Source: Gammaproteobacteria bacterium (GTDB lineage Bacteria > Pseudomonadota > Gammaproteobacteria > Steroidobacterales > Rariloculaceae). Taken from it: a stretch of 11,679 nt of DNA. Location: the NCBI GenBank assembly GCA_017577365.1, contig PKRJ01000086.1:1-11679 (forward strand), read 5' to 3'. The notes beneath the pieces are model-generated. The model made no database searches. It was not told the origin of the DNA and was given only the letters and a program-made list of their open reading frames with translations. Shown here in pieces: positions 1 through 7,997 of the stretch; positions within the stretch are counted from its first letter, which is position 1; each line of letters starts with the position of its first letter. Both the position numbers and the translations under genes were made by a program.

Positions 1-488
1 ATGTTGCTCGGCCCGAGCCAGAACAAGAGCGTCGCGAGCGGGCTCAACGTCGCGATGAACTCCTCGGGGTCGACGGCGTCCGGCATCGGTCCGGCGACGA
101 GCATGCCGATCCCGATGAACACGATGCCGAGCACCAGGCTCGTCGCGGGGCCCGCCAACGCCATCCACAGCTCGGGGCGCCAAGCGTGCGGCTCGTCGCG
201 CATCTGCGCCATCCCGCCGAACACGAAAAGCGTGATGCTCGGCACCTCGATGCCGAAGCGTCGCCCTACGAGGGCGTGCGAGAACTCGTGAGTGAGGACA
301 GAGCCCAGGAACAAGATCGCGGCCGCCGCGGCCGTGAGCCAGCGCGTTCCGGCACCCCATTCAGGATGCCAGGTTGGAAAGGCCGCGACCGCGAGACTGA
401 ACGTGACGAGGAAAAAGATGATCGCCAGGCTCCAGTCGAGAAAGACCTCGATACCGGCGATGCGTGCGAGACGGAATCCTCTCGGCAT
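1..488 (-). CDS. Site-2 protease family (M50, Rip3-like) intramembrane zinc metalloprotease, 5' part only
   Basis: An open frame starts at ATG 488-486 and runs out of the window's left edge, giving about 162 residues. Residues 67-71 read HEFSH, the HExxH zinc site of M50 proteases, with E68 as catalytic base. The N-terminus (GIEVFLDWSLAIIFFLVTF) is a typical first membrane helix of the Rip3-like group. Further hydrophobic stretches lie at about 51-66, 108-131 and from 149 on. The GGMAQM and LAGPATSLVLG segments after the zinc motif also fit the family. The start is supported by GGAG six bases upstream of the ATG. The third zinc ligand (the Asp usually in an LDGGR motif) and any C-terminal CBS domains would lie outside the window. 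Such enzymes cut membrane-embedded substrates such as anti-sigma factors, but the substrate here is unknown. It is transcribed divergently from the kinase gene. Family assignment is firm; the specific role is not. Confidence 0.9.
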   Translation of the reverse strand, partial: MPRGFRLARIAGIEVFLDWSLAIIFFLVTFSLAVAAFPTWHPEWGAGTRWLTAAAAAILFLGSVLTHEFSHALVGRRFGIEVPSITLFVFGGMAQMRDEPHAWRPELWMALAGPATSLVLGIVFIGIGMLVAGPMPDAVDPEEFIATLSPLATLLFWLGPSN

Positions 489-685
489 GACCTGCTCCGT
501 ATTGTCGTTGACTGCATATGCGGCCTCGGTGCTTCCCGCTGCTCCGCCGCACTCTCATGAGGCCAGGGTCCCGGCACCGCGCCATCGCGCACCTGACGAC
601 GCCCATCTCCAGGGAAAGCAAAGATGAGCGCAAATCTGAGAATCGGTCAATCAGGGTTGCACGAAGCGGCGCGACACCTTCCGGC

Positions 686-715
686 CGGCGCGCGGGGAAG
701 AACGCCCGCGCGCCG
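686..715. repeat. GC-rich inverted repeat, 11-base arms
   Basis: Positions 686-696 (CGGCGCGCGGG) are perfectly complementary in reverse to 705-715 (CCCGCGCGCCG), with an 8-base centre (697-704). No T-run follows on either strand, so it is a poor candidate for an intrinsic terminator. Its centre lies about 140 bases upstream of the transcription start predicted from the sigma-54-like element. It could be a protein-binding dyad, a DNA cruciform or chance in GC-rich DNA. Confidence 0.6.
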
Positions 716-735
716 CGCAGGAGCGAGGAAATCAC

Positions 736-751
736 GGCCTCGCGCGAGGCC
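736..751. promoter_or_regulatory. 16-base perfect palindrome, possible operator or enhancer site
   Basis: GGCCTCGCGCGAGGCC is an uninterrupted perfect palindrome. Its centre is about 97 bases upstream of the start predicted for the sigma-54-like promoter at 814-830. Enhancer-binding activators of sigma-54 usually bind dyads at roughly this distance. Assigning it as an operator is inference: GC-rich DNA produces such palindromes by chance, and no second copy is seen nearby. Confidence 0.35.
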
Positions 752-813
752 CGGGCACGCGGCGCTGAGATCAGCCGTTCCGCGGCCGATCAATAGGAAG
801 GGCTACTCATCTT

Positions 814-830
814 TTGGCATAAGACTTGCA
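814..830 (+). promoter_or_regulatory. Sigma-54 (RpoN)-type -24/-12 promoter for the histidine kinase gene
   Basis: The sequence TTGGCATAAGACTTGCA matches the consensus YTGGCACG-N4-TTGCW. The invariant GG (816-817) and GC (828-829) are separated by exactly 10 bases, and the flanking T, CA, TT and A also match; the main departures are the CG after TGGCA. It points towards the kinase ATG at 845. With C829 at -12, transcription would start near 841, leaving a leader of about 4 bases. It is one of few AT-leaning stretches in this region. The short leader is a reason for caution, since the true start codon or promoter could differ. Confidence 0.55.
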
Positions 831-844
831 GCCGTGCGGGGCAA

Positions 845-2014
845 ATGAAAGCCAATGTTCAAGCACCGGACGCACCGGAAAGGGAAGTCAGCGCCGTCCG
901 CGACCCGGAGCTGATCGGCACGCTGCAGCATTACTCGGATCTGTTCACGTTCGGTCCGATAGGCGTGGTCGTCCTCACCGACGAGGGCCGGGTCGAGGAC
1001 GTGAACCGCGCAGCCGCGGCGATGCTCGGCTGGCCGAGGTCGTGGGTCGCCGGCCAGCTCTTCTCGCGCTGGATCGCGAAGGACGACATTCGGCGCTTTC
1101 TCGACCATCTGCGCCGCGCCTGCCGCAGTGATCGGACGCTGAGCGACGAGTTCCGCATCAAGGACCGCTACGGAAAGAGCCGATCCGTGCGCTTCGACAG
1201 CGTCGCGATGATCGCGCGGGTCGGCGATACCAGCTACGGCCTGCGCCGCTGCCAGACCGCGCTGATCGACGTCACGGAGGAGCGCACGGCGAAACGCGAC
1301 GGCATCGACGGTCTCGCCCATGTCATACGGCTCAATTCTTGCGGCGAGATGGCCGCGGCGCTTGCGCACGAGCTGAGCCAGCCCGTGGGCGCGATCCGGC
1401 TCTACTGCAACGCGGCGCTGAAAAGCCTCGGCGCGTGGGGCGACGAGCGGGCGAAGCTCGAGGCCCTGCTCGACAAGATCGCCTCCGCCGCATCGCATGC
1501 CGAGGCGACGATCAAAGGACTGCGTGCGTATCTCAGCAAACGGGAAGCGACGGTCGAACGCCTCGAGCTGAACGACGTTCTGCGCGAGGCGGTCGAGCTC
1601 GCGACGGCCTACGCGAAGGAGCGCGGCAGCCGAATCGAGCTGCACCTTGCGCCCGGGTTGGCGCCCGTCAAAGCGAACCGCGTGCACATTCAGCAAGTGT
1701 TGCTGAACTTGCTGCAGAACGGCATCGACGCCATGCAGGTGCTGCCCCGCGGCGAGCGGCGCGTCATCGTGACGAGCGATCAGCCGAAGCCGGACACGCT
1801 GCGCGTGACCGTCTTCGATGCCGGACCGGGCATGACGCCCGAGCAACGGCGCCGCGCCTTCGAGCCGTTCTACACGACGAAAGCGAACGGCATGGGCATG
1901 GGGCTCTCGATCAGCCGCTCGATCATCGAATCGTACGGCGGACGTCTCTGGACTCGAAACGTCCGTCGAGGCACTGCTTTTTCATTCACGTTACCCGCCG
2001 ATGAACACAACTGA
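845..2014 (+). CDS. Soluble PAS-domain sensor histidine kinase
   Basis: The 389-residue protein has no membrane segment, so it probably senses a cytoplasmic signal. A PAS domain covers about residues 25-145 (FGPIGVVVLTDEGRVEDVN...AAAMLGW), ending in the usual IDVTEER linker. The dimerisation/phosphoacceptor region has H175 in AALAHELSQP. The ATPase domain shows the N box (HIQQVLLNLLQNGIDAM, with N288 and N292), the G1 box DAGPGM (325-330), the F box EPFYTTK (about 340-346) and the G2 box GMGMGLSIS. This arrangement is that of the FixL/TodS/DctS-like kinases that work with FixJ-type regulators. I see no residue that would identify a heme or flavin ligand, so the signal is unknown. The start is ATG 845: only a weak GGGG lies 3 bases upstream, and no other good start precedes the PAS domain. 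It overlaps the downstream regulator by 14 bases. Confidence 0.92.
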   Translation: MKANVQAPDAPEREVSAVRDPELIGTLQHYSDLFTFGPIGVVVLTDEGRVEDVNRAAAAMLGWPRSWVAGQLFSRWIAKDDIRRFLDHLRRACRSDRTLSDEFRIKDRYGKSRSVRFDSVAMIARVGDTSYGLRRCQTALIDVTEERTAKRDGIDGLAHVIRLNSCGEMAAALAHELSQPVGAIRLYCNAALKSLGAWGDERAKLEALLDKIASAASHAEATIKGLRAYLSKREATVERLELNDVLREAVELATAYAKERGSRIELHLAPGLAPVKANRVHIQQVLLNLLQNGIDAMQVLPRGERRVIVTSDQPKPDTLRVTVFDAGPGMTPEQRRRAFEPFYTTKANGMGMGLSISRSIIESYGGRLWTRNVRRGTAFSFTLPADEHN

Positions 2015-2639
2015 CACGACACCCATGGGGACGGCGTATGCCGTCGATGACGATCCGTTCTTCCTGGACGCGCTCGCGTTGACGCTCGGCAACGCGGGGC
2101 TGGACGTGAAAACGTTCAGCTCGGGGAAGGAGTTCCTCCGGCAGTACCGCACAGACGGCATCGGCTGCCTGGTGCTCGACGTGAACCTGCCGGATTTGAG
2201 CGGGCTCGATATCCAGCGAGAGCTCGCCGCCCGCGGCGATCCGCTGCCGATCGTGTTCATTACCGGACACGGCGACGTGTCGACCTCGGTCGCGGCGCTG
2301 AAGAACGGCGCGTTCCATTTCCTCGAGAAACCGCTCGACGACGACGAGCTCGTCCGGAGCGTGACGGAGGCGCTGCGTTGGCACAAGCAGCGCCGCGACA
2401 GGGAGCAGGTGAACGCCGGCGTGCTGCAGAAGTTCGAGACCCTGACCGCGCGCGAGCGGCAGATCATGTCGATGGTCGTGCGCGACAACTCGAGCAAGCA
2501 GATCGCCCGCGAGCTCGGCATCAGCCCGCGGACCGTCGAGCACCATCGCGCTCACATCATGAAGAAGATGGACGCGTCGTCGCTGAACGAGCTCGTGATC
2601 ATGTCCGTCATCTGCGGCGTCCGCGAGCTCAGACTATGA
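2001..2639 (+). CDS. FixJ-family response regulator with LuxR/NarL-type DNA-binding domain
   Basis: This 212-residue protein is the partner of the kinase just upstream. The receiver domain (about 10-125) has the acidic pocket D16-D18, phosphoacceptor D60 (CLVLDVNLPDLSG), T88 in the FixJ-type signature ITGHGDV, and K110-P111. The C-terminal helix-turn-helix (about 147-205) reads LTARERQIMSMVV...SSKQIARELGISPRTVEHHRAHIMKKM, a clear LuxR/FixJ DNA-binding domain. ATG 2001 lies inside the kinase gene (14-base overlap, so translational coupling is likely). A second in-frame ATG at 2025 would also keep the whole receiver domain; neither has a good Shine-Dalgarno sequence. The 3' end overlaps the convergent treS/maltokinase gene by 11 bases. 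Target genes are unknown; the adjoining glucan operon and the pair's own promoter are the nearest candidates. Confidence 0.94.
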   Translation: MNTTDTTPMGTAYAVDDDPFFLDALALTLGNAGLDVKTFSSGKEFLRQYRTDGIGCLVLDVNLPDLSGLDIQRELAARGDPLPIVFITGHGDVSTSVAALKNGAFHFLEKPLDDDELVRSVTEALRWHKQRRDREQVNAGVLQKFETLTARERQIMSMVVRDNSSKQIARELGISPRTVEHHRAHIMKKMDASSLNELVIMSVICGVRELRL

Positions 2640-5600
2640 GGCGCAGCACCGCCTCGAGGTCGCGCAGCGGCAGCGGCAGCCAGTCCGGACGGTTCCTGAG
2701 CTCGTAGCGGACCTCGTAAAGCAGCTTCTCGAGCGTGCCGAGCTCGAGGAGCAGCGCGACGTCGTCGGCATTCTCGGGATAGGCCGGAGAGCCTTCCATC
2801 GCGAGACGATATTGCTCGAGAAAAGCCTCGCGCACCGCGTCGCGCCAGGCGTCGAGCAACGGGTCGAGCGCCGCACGGTCGACCTCGCGCTCGGCGCCAT
2901 AGCCGCGCGCGGCCGCGCCCTTCGCGTAATCGAACGAGCGGAGCATCGCGGCGACGTCCTTGAGCGGCGGCGCCTTCATCCGGCGCTCGGGATAGTCGCG
3001 CGCGGGCTCCCCTTCGAGGTCGACGATGACGAAGTCGCCGGCGGTCAGCAAGACTTGCCCGAGGTGATAGTCGCCGTGATAGCGCGTGCGAAGCGCGGAG
3101 ATCGGCCGCCCGCGAAGCTCGCCGAGCCTCGCGCGTAGCGCACGCTCGAGCGGCTCGAGCTGCTCCGTGTCGATCTCGAGCCCGTCCGGCAAGTCCGCCG
3201 TGCGCAGCAGGGCGATCGTCTCGTCGAGCTCGGCCTCGAGTCGATCGATCCACGCGCCGAGCGCTTCCGCGTCGAAAGGCTCCGGCGCGAACGCGGGATC
3301 GTCCGTCGGCACGGCGAGCGCACGGTGAAAGTCGGCCGTGCGCTGCGCGAGCGTACGGACCAGCACGAGATAATCGGCGTGACGCGTCGCGTCCTCGGGA
3401 GGCGATTCCGGCGCGCGCGCGAGCGTGTCGTCGAGGAAGCGCTCGAGATAGTTCGCCGTGAAACTCCAACCGTCGCCCTGGTTCTTCGTCGCCGCCTGCA
3501 GCAGCGCGAGGGTCGCCTGCCGGCCCGCTTCGTCCCGGTACTGGATCGCGCCGGCCACCGCGACGACTGCCGGACACGGCGAGACCTCGGTCAGGAAACG
3601 CCCCATCTCCCATTCGGGATTCATGCCCCAGCGCAAGCGCCGATAGGCTTTGAGGAACAGTTTGTCGCCCACGAGGAACGTGGAGTTCGTGCCCTCGGTC
3701 GCCGGACGACGGACCGACTCGGCGTCGAGGTCGTCCGGCAGGAGCCTGTCGAGCGCTCGAGTGGCCTCGAACGTCAACGTGCCGCGCCCGCACCCGACCG
3801 GCTCGCGTTCGCCGCGCGCGATGCGATCGACGAGATCGCGAACGAATTCCTCCTGCGCGAACGCGTCGAACAGGATCCCGGTCTGGGCGCGCTGTCTCAC
3901 GCGTGCGAGCGCGGCCGCCTGCTCGCGCCCCGGACGCTCCTCTCCCCAGTCGATCGCGAGCGGCAGGAAATAGGTCTGAGCCTGACCGCTCGGGAAACGC
4001 GCCTCGACCGTGGTCATCAGCCACTCTCCCCGCTCGGTCCGCCACAGGCACGCGTCGGCGAGCCCGGCGTTCTCGAGCGCTTCGTCTTTCGCGGCGAACC
4101 AGCGCTGCTGGCGCATGTATCGCGGCAGCACCTCGCCTTCGAGCTGCTGAATCAGCCGTCGCGCGAGGTCCTGGCGTTCGACGGTGCCGCGGGCGGTGAA
4201 GCTCGCGAGCGAATCGAACAGGACGAGCCACGGCGGGGGCTCGGGCGCGAAGAACTCCTCGTGCCAGCTCGGCGCGGCGGCGCCCTCGGTCAGCTTGAAC
4301 CAATAGAACCCGTGTCCCGCCAACGTCAGCAGATACGGCAGATCGCCGATCGGCGGGAACGCGGCGCCGCCCATGAGCTCGACCGGAACGCAGCCCTTGA
4401 ACCTCGAGAGATCGAGCTCGACGGCCTGCGCCGAGCGTTTCAAGTTCGCGACGCAGAGCAGCGTCTCGTCCTTGTACCGCCGTATGTACGCGAGGACCTT
4501 GCGGTTGCCGGGGTGCAGGAACTCGAGCGTCCCTCGCCCGAAGGCCTTGTGCGCCTTGCGCACCGCGAGGATGCGCCGCATCCAGTGCAGCAACGACGAC
4601 GGCGCGCGGCTCTGCGCCTCGACGTTCACCGCCTGATAGCCGTAGACGGGATCCATGATCGGCGGCAGATACAGGCTCTGCGGATCCGCGCGCGAGAAGC
4701 CGCCGTTGCGGTCCGGGCTCCACTGCATCGGCGTGCGCACGCCGTTGCGGTCGCCGAGGTAGAAGTTGTCTCCCATGCCGAGCTCGTCGCCATAGTAGAC
4801 CGTCGGCGAGCCCGGCATCGAGAACAAGAGACTGTTCATCAGCTCGATCTTCGCCCGGTCGTTCTCCATCAGGGGCGCGAGCCGCCGCCGGATGCCGACG
4901 TTGACGCGCATGCGCGGATCGGTCGCGTAGGTCCGATACATGTAGTCGCGCTCGCGATCCGTCACCATCTCCAGCGTGAGCTCGTCGTGATTGCGTAGGA
5001 AGATCGCCCACTGGCAGTTCTCGGGGATCTCCGGCGTCTGCTGCATGATCTCGACGATCGGATACCGGTCTTCCTGCGCGATCGCCATGTACATCCGGGG
5101 CATCAGCGGGAAGTGATACGCCATATGGCACTCGTCGCCGTCGCCGAAATACTCGCAGACGTCCTCCGGCCACTGGTTCGCCTCGGCCAGCAGCATTCGG
5201 TTCGGATAGTCGCGATCGACGGCCGCGCGTATGCGGCGGATGACGGCGTGCGTCTCCGGAAGGTTCTCGTTGCTCGTGCCTTCCCTCACGCAGAGATACG
5301 GGATCGCGTCGAGGCGCAGGCCGTCGACCCCCATGTCGAGCCAGAACTTCATGACCCGGATCACCGCCGCGACGACCGCCGGATTGTTGTGATTGAGATC
5401 CGGCTGGTGCGAGAAGAAGCGATGCCAGTAGTACTGCTTCGCGACCGGATCCCACGCCCAGTTCGACGTCTCGGTATCCGTGAAAATGATCCGCGTCTCG
5501 GGGAACTTCTTGTCCGTATCGCTCCAGATGTAGAAGTTCCGCTTCGCCGAGCCCGGCGGCGCACGTCTCGCGGCCTGGAACCACGGATGCTGATCCGACG

Positions 5601-5976
5601 TGTGGTTCACGACGAGCTCGGTGATCACCTTGAGCCCGCGCTTGTGCGCCTCGCGTACGAAACGCTTGAAGTCGCGCAGCGTGCCGTAGACCGGATTGAT
5701 ATTGCGGTAGTCCGCGATGTCGTAGCCGTCGTCGCGCATCGGCGACGGATAGAACGGCAAGAGCCACAGCGCGTTGACGCCCAGCCACTGGAGATAGTCG
5801 AGCTTCGAGATCAGCCCCTTGAAGTCGCCGACGCCGTCGTCGTTCGAATCGAAGAACGAGCGCACGTGGAGCTGATAGATGATCGCGTCCTTGTACCAGA
5901 GCGGATCGCTCTCCCAGTCGAGCTCGCGGCTGACCTCGGAGAGCAGCGACGTCGACTGCGCTTCCCTTTCTTCCAT
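2629..5976 (-). CDS. treS: Trehalose synthase / maltokinase fusion protein (TreS-Mak)
   Basis: This bifunctional cytoplasmic enzyme of about 1115 residues has two parts. Residues ~24-565 are a GH13 trehalose synthase (trehalose to maltose), opening with WYKDAIIYQLHVRSF and containing YYWHRFFSHQPDLNHNNP. The catalytic triad is D223 (GLRLDAIPYL), E265 (LLAEANQWP) and D331 (FLRNHDE). Residues ~600-1110 are a maltokinase (maltose + ATP to maltose-1-phosphate). This part has a cap region starting near QQRWFAAKDEAL, a nucleotide-site lysine K776 (KLFLKAYRRL), the catalytic loop RYHGDYHLGQVL (D969) and the metal-binding VDLEGEP (D986). The fused form is well known in Gram-negative bacteria. ATG 5976 overlaps the GlgE stop by one base (TGATG). 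A GTG at 5979 just before it is an alternative that would add one residue and give a GTGA overlap. It is the last gene of the operon and overlaps the convergent response regulator by 11 bases. Confidence 0.96.
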   Translation of the reverse strand: MEEREAQSTSLLSEVSRELDWESDPLWYKDAIIYQLHVRSFFDSNDDGVGDFKGLISKLDYLQWLGVNALWLLPFYPSPMRDDGYDIADYRNINPVYGTLRDFKRFVREAHKRGLKVITELVVNHTSDQHPWFQAARRAPPGSAKRNFYIWSDTDKKFPETRIIFTDTETSNWAWDPVAKQYYWHRFFSHQPDLNHNNPAVVAAVIRVMKFWLDMGVDGLRLDAIPYLCVREGTSNENLPETHAVIRRIRAAVDRDYPNRMLLAEANQWPEDVCEYFGDGDECHMAYHFPLMPRMYMAIAQEDRYPIVEIMQQTPEIPENCQWAIFLRNHDELTLEMVTDRERDYMYRTYATDPRMRVNVGIRRRLAPLMENDRAKIELMNSLLFSMPGSPTVYYGDELGMGDNFYLGDRNGVRTPMQWSPDRNGGFSRADPQSLYLPPIMDPVYGYQAVNVEAQSRAPSSLLHWMRRILAVRKAHKAFGRGTLEFLHPGNRKVLAYIRRYKDETLLCVANLKRSAQAVELDLSRFKGCVPVELMGGAAFPPIGDLPYLLTLAGHGFYWFKLTEGAAAPSWHEEFFAPEPPPWLVLFDSLASFTARGTVERQDLARRLIQQLEGEVLPRYMRQQRWFAAKDEALENAGLADACLWRTERGEWLMTTVEARFPSGQAQTYFLPLAIDWGEERPGREQAAALARVRQRAQTGILFDAFAQEEFVRDLVDRIARGEREPVGCGRGTLTFEATRALDRLLPDDLDAESVRRPATEGTNSTFLVGDKLFLKAYRRLRWGMNPEWEMGRFLTEVSPCPAVVAVAGAIQYRDEAGRQATLALLQAATKNQGDGWSFTANYLERFLDDTLARAPESPPEDATRHADYLVLVRTLAQRTADFHRALAVPTDDPAFAPEPFDAEALGAWIDRLEAELDETIALLRTADLPDGLEIDTEQLEPLERALRARLGELRGRPISALRTRYHGDYHLGQVLLTAGDFVIVDLEGEPARDYPERRMKAPPLKDVAAMLRSFDYAKGAAARGYGAEREVDRAALDPLLDAWRDAVREAFLEQYRLAMEGSPAYPENADDVALLLELGTLEKLLYEVRYELRNRPDWLPLPLRDLEAVLRLIV

Positions 5977-7997
5977 CACATGAAGTAATCGAAATCTCGC
6001 TCCGTCGCGACCCGGCGCCGCACGCGGAACACGTGCGCGGGCGAGCGGTGCGGATCGAGCGCGACGTAGTTTCGCGCGCCGTGCCAGAGATAGCGCGCGC
6101 CGGTCAGGAGATCGTGCAGCTGATAGGGCTTGGCCGCGTCGAGCCCGAGCTCCGCGACCGGCAGCTCGACGTGCCCGCTCTGCACGTGATGCGGATCGAG
6201 GTTCACGACGACGAGCACGATGTTGCCGAGATCCTCCGTCCGTTTGGAATAGCAGACGAGCTGCTCGTTATCGACGTCGTGAAACCGCAGGCTCCAGTCG
6301 GAATGGAGAGCAGGGTTCTCGCGCCGAACGCGATTGAGCCGCGCGATGAGCTCGGCGAGGCTGTGCGGGGCCTCGAGGTCCCACCTGCGCACCTGATACT
6401 TCTCCGAGTCTAGATACTCTTCGCTCCCCGGCTCCCTCGCGCGGTTCTCGACGAGCTCGAAAGCCGGGCCGTAGATGCCGTAGCTCGCGGCGAGCGTCGC
6501 CGCGAGCACGAGCCGGCTCATGAACGCCGGCCGACCGCCGTACTGAAGGTACTCGTGCAGAATATCCGGGGTGTTCGGCCAGAGGTTCGGCCGAAAATAT
6601 TCGCGGGACTCGTGCGCCGTGAGCTCCGTGAGATACGTCGTGAGCTCGTGCTTCGTATTGCGCCACGTGAAATACGTGTACGACTGCGTGAATCCGAGCT
6701 TCGCGAGCCGATGCATCACGCGCGGGCGGCTGAACGCTTCCGACAGGAAAATGATCTCGGGATGGCGCCGCTTCACCTCCGAGATCACCCACTCCCAGAA
6801 AGCGAACGGCTTCGTGTGCGGATTGTCGACGCGGAAAATCTCGACGCCCTGGGCGATCCAGAACTCGATGACGCTTTCGAGCTCCTGCCACAGCGCCCGC
6901 CAGTCGTCGCTCTCGAAATCGAACGGGACGATGTCCTCGTACTTCTTCGGCGGGTTCTCGGCGTACTGAATGCTCCCGTCGGGCCGTCGCCGAAACCACT
7001 GCGGGTGACTGCGGATATAGGGATGATCGGGCGAGCATTGGAAGGCGATATCGAGCGCGACCTCGAGCCCGAGCCGGCGCGCCTCGGCGCAGAACGCGCG
7101 GAAATCCTCCAGCGTCCCGAGCGCGGGATGGACGTCCTTGTGACCGCCCTCTTCCGCGCCGATCGCCCACGGCGAGCCCGGGTCGTCCGGACCCGAGGCG
7201 AGCGCATTGTTCGCCCCTTTCCTCTTCGTTCGGCCGATGGGATGGATGGGCGGCAGATAGACGACGTCGAAGCCCAAGCGGGCGATATACGGCAAGCGCT
7301 TGCGCGCGCTCTCGAACGTGCCGTGACGCTCGCCTTCGTCGGCGGTCGAGCGCGGGAAGAACTCGTACCACGCCGAGAAACGCGCGCGCTCACGATCGAC
7401 GACGACGGGGAGCACTTTGTCGTATCGCGTCTCGAGCGAGCGATCCGGATGGGCGCGCATCAGCACGAGCAGGCGCTCCGAGAGCGCGAGCTCGCGCCGC
7501 CCCTCGAGCGGCTCGTCCGCGACGAGCCGGCGCGCGATCGCGAGAAGCTCGGCCGCGTCCTCGCCTTGCGCCCGTGCGGCCGCGTCCTCGACGAGCCCCG
7601 CGCCGACCGCGAGCGCGACCGCGATATCCTGCGGGTCGTCGCGGCGGGCGAGATCGTGCCGAAACGACAAGAAGCGATCGACCCACGCCGCGATCGTGTA
7701 CTCGTATCGGCCGATCGTCTCGACGCGGAACCGTCCCCGCCAGCGGTCGTTCACGAGCGGCTCCATCGGCGTCTCGGTCCATTCGGACGCGTCCGCCCGA
7801 CGATACCGCACGACCGCGGCGAGCCGATCGTGGCCGTCGGCGAAAATGTCGGCTTCGACGACGACCCATTCGCCGACGACCCGTTTTGCGGCGAAGCGGC
7901 CGCAATCGATTTCCGGACGCACGGACTCGATCACCGCTCGCCGCCGCCCGTCCGGCGGGCCTCGCCAGCGATCGAGCGCCGCGCCGGCCGTGCTCAC
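5976..7997 (-). CDS. glgE: Maltosyltransferase GlgE (alpha-1,4-glucan:maltose-1-phosphate maltosyltransferase)
   Basis: GlgE transfers maltosyl units from maltose-1-phosphate to the non-reducing end of alpha-1,4-glucan. The 673 residues match the usual family length. The N-terminal beta-sandwich region (about 20-120) and a helical insert (about 120-190) precede the GH13_3 catalytic barrel, which starts near RARFSAWYEFFPRST (205-218). Family hallmarks include KGANNALASGPDDPGSPWAIG (from 260), AFQCSPDHP (318-326) and PPKKYEDI (349-356). The nucleophile is D391 (FRVDNPHTKP), the acid/base E420 (FLSEAF) and the third carboxylate D478 (NTPDIL), in close register with the Streptomyces coelicolor enzyme. 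The start is GTG 7997, overlapping the glgB stop by four bases (GTGA) and preceded by an excellent GGAGG six bases upstream. It is the middle gene of the operon; its substrate is made by the next gene and its product is branched by the previous one. Confidence 0.97.
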   Translation of the reverse strand: MSTAGAALDRWRGPPDGRRRAVIESVRPEIDCGRFAAKRVVGEWVVVEADIFADGHDRLAAVVRYRRADASEWTETPMEPLVNDRWRGRFRVETIGRYEYTIAAWVDRFLSFRHDLARRDDPQDIAVALAVGAGLVEDAAARAQGEDAAELLAIARRLVADEPLEGRRELALSERLLVLMRAHPDRSLETRYDKVLPVVVDRERARFSAWYEFFPRSTADEGERHGTFESARKRLPYIARLGFDVVYLPPIHPIGRTKRKGANNALASGPDDPGSPWAIGAEEGGHKDVHPALGTLEDFRAFCAEARRLGLEVALDIAFQCSPDHPYIRSHPQWFRRRPDGSIQYAENPPKKYEDIVPFDFESDDWRALWQELESVIEFWIAQGVEIFRVDNPHTKPFAFWEWVISEVKRRHPEIIFLSEAFSRPRVMHRLAKLGFTQSYTYFTWRNTKHELTTYLTELTAHESREYFRPNLWPNTPDILHEYLQYGGRPAFMSRLVLAATLAASYGIYGPAFELVENRAREPGSEEYLDSEKYQVRRWDLEAPHSLAELIARLNRVRRENPALHSDWSLRFHDVDNEQLVCYSKRTEDLGNIVLVVVNLDPHHVQSGHVELPVAELGLDAAKPYQLHDLLTGARYLWHGARNYVALDPHRSPAHVFRVRRRVATERDFDYFM

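Larger units (their letters stand above)
489..844. other. Divergent intergenic region between site-2 protease and histidine kinase genes
   Basis: This 356-base stretch separates two divergent genes and should hold the promoters of both. Short open frames cross it, but none shows a recognisable domain or convincing start, so I call no gene. On the right it holds a GC hairpin (686-715), a 16-base palindrome (736-751), a weak dyad GCTGA-ga-TCAGC (764-775) and a sigma-54-like promoter (814-830). On the left, the protease gene has a Shine-Dalgarno sequence but I see no convincing -35/-10 pair for it. Confidence 0.7.

Noticed and set aside
508..513. TTGACT as a -35 box on the plus strand
   Set aside because: No acceptable -10 hexamer lies 16-18 bases downstream, and it points away from the gene it adjoins.
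803..1846. A 347-residue minus-strand frame antisense to the histidine kinase
   Set aside because: It has no domain and lies wholly over a kinase gene with all its motifs intact.
3325..4998. A 557-residue plus-strand frame antisense to treS-mak
   Set aside because: Long antisense frames are expected from high-GC codon bias; the product has no recognisable domain, and the opposite strand encodes a complete enzyme.
2552..5788. A 1078-residue minus-strand frame overlapping treS-mak
   Set aside because: It is an Arg/Ala-rich out-of-frame shadow of the trehalose synthase/maltokinase gene with no domain of its own.
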